Assembly (NCBI GenBank): GCA_020638975.1
Contig: JACKHN010000022.1
Span: 1 to 64,000 of the forward strand
From: Planctomycetaceae bacterium
GTDB taxonomy: Bacteria; Planctomycetota; Planctomycetia; Pirellulales; Pirellulaceae
Reading direction: 5' to 3'
DNA: 64,000 nt
This document shows positions 63,914-64,000 of the stretch, in pieces; the first letter of the stretch is position 1, and the number at the start of each line of letters is the position of its first letter. A program made the position numbers and the translations under genes. The notes beneath the pieces are model-generated. The model did no database searches, was not told the DNA's origin, and saw nothing but the letters and a program-made list of their open reading frames with translations.

Positions 63914-64000
63914 GTGGCGACATACAAAACAAGCGAGTTCAAGAAGGGTCTCAAAGTTCAAATCGACGGCGAGCCGTACATCATGATCGAGATGAACTTT
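63914..64000 (+). CDS. efp: Elongation factor P, 5' part
   Basis: 29 codons visible from GTG 63914 (AGGAAC upstream): translation begins MATYKTSEFKKGLKVQ and continues IDGEPYIMIEMNF, the KOW-like N-terminal domain of EF-P. The window ends before the loop with the modified Lys (about residue 34). EF-P relieves ribosome stalling at polyproline. Divergent from epmB. Confidence 0.95.
   Translation, partial: MATYKTSEFKKGLKVQIDGEPYIMIEMNF

Overview
The window looks like chromosomal DNA of a planctomycete of the Pirellulales type. The support is: two secreted sulfatases with FGly motifs; a GYF_2 protein; Tat-exported Gfo/Idh/MocA and TIM-barrel proteins; an ECF sigma factor translationally coupled to a Ser/Thr kinase; exported proteins carrying the LEPR-type N-terminal box (LEPRHML, LEVRNLM) and type I dockerin repeats; moderately GC-rich DNA; and many long palindromic repeats between genes. 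No rRNA, tRNA or CRISPR array was recognised, and nothing points to a plasmid or prophage.

Layout. 1-0.9 kb: GYF_2 membrane protein. 0.9-9.6 kb: a minus-strand run of seven genes (unknown exported protein, esterase, sulfatase, sugar isomerase-like protein, four-helix-bundle protein, Gfo/Idh oxidoreductase, sulfatase) that looks like breakdown of a sulfated glycan; a plus-strand BNR_4 protein (9.8-11.2 kb) faces away from it. 11.3-17.2 kb: a minus-strand molybdenum hydroxylase operon (FAD, 2Fe-2S and Mo subunits, a MoaD/ThiS-like protein, aldehyde dehydrogenase) with a different palindrome in every gap. 17.6-22.1 kb: ABC exporter (ATPase, double-FtsX permease, HlyD adaptor). 22.2-25.3 kb: a RedB-like thioredoxin-fold protein overlapping a hybrid histidine kinase. 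25.4-35.3 kb: double class II aldolase protein, PhoD-like phosphatase, FHA-GAF-cyclase, parvulin, cardiolipin synthase, FHA protein and a DUF255/YyaL protein.

35.4-40.3 kb: a minus-strand unit of ECF sigma factor, Ser/Thr kinase, LEPR-box protein and dockerin protein, probably a regulatory and cell-surface module. 40.6-43.2 kb: small membrane protein, GDPD with membrane domain, STAS protein. 43.6-45.4 kb: mqnB and mqnD of the futalosine menaquinone pathway, separated by two composite palindromes. 45.46-46.92 kb: a complete IS4-family element with terminal inverted repeats and an 11-bp target duplication inside an older palindrome. 47.1-52.6 kb: small unknown protein, NtrC-type and NarL-type regulators, RtcA and an FAD-dependent oxidoreductase. 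52.6-58.3 kb: a HAD phosphatase fused to TsaC/Sua5, and three consecutive DUF4139 proteins. 59-64 kb: FolC, a small exported protein, a CtpA-type protease, and EpmB divergent from efp, which runs off the window.

The least ordinary features are the sigma/kinase/LEPR/dockerin unit, the HAD-TsaC fusion, a 137-bp inverted-repeat element present in two full copies and one partial copy, the composite palindromes with exchanged centres, the 8-nt-period tandem arrays in the sulfatase cluster, and the class II aldolase protein whose second half has lost its active-site residues. All functional calls come from reading the sequence; no database search was run.
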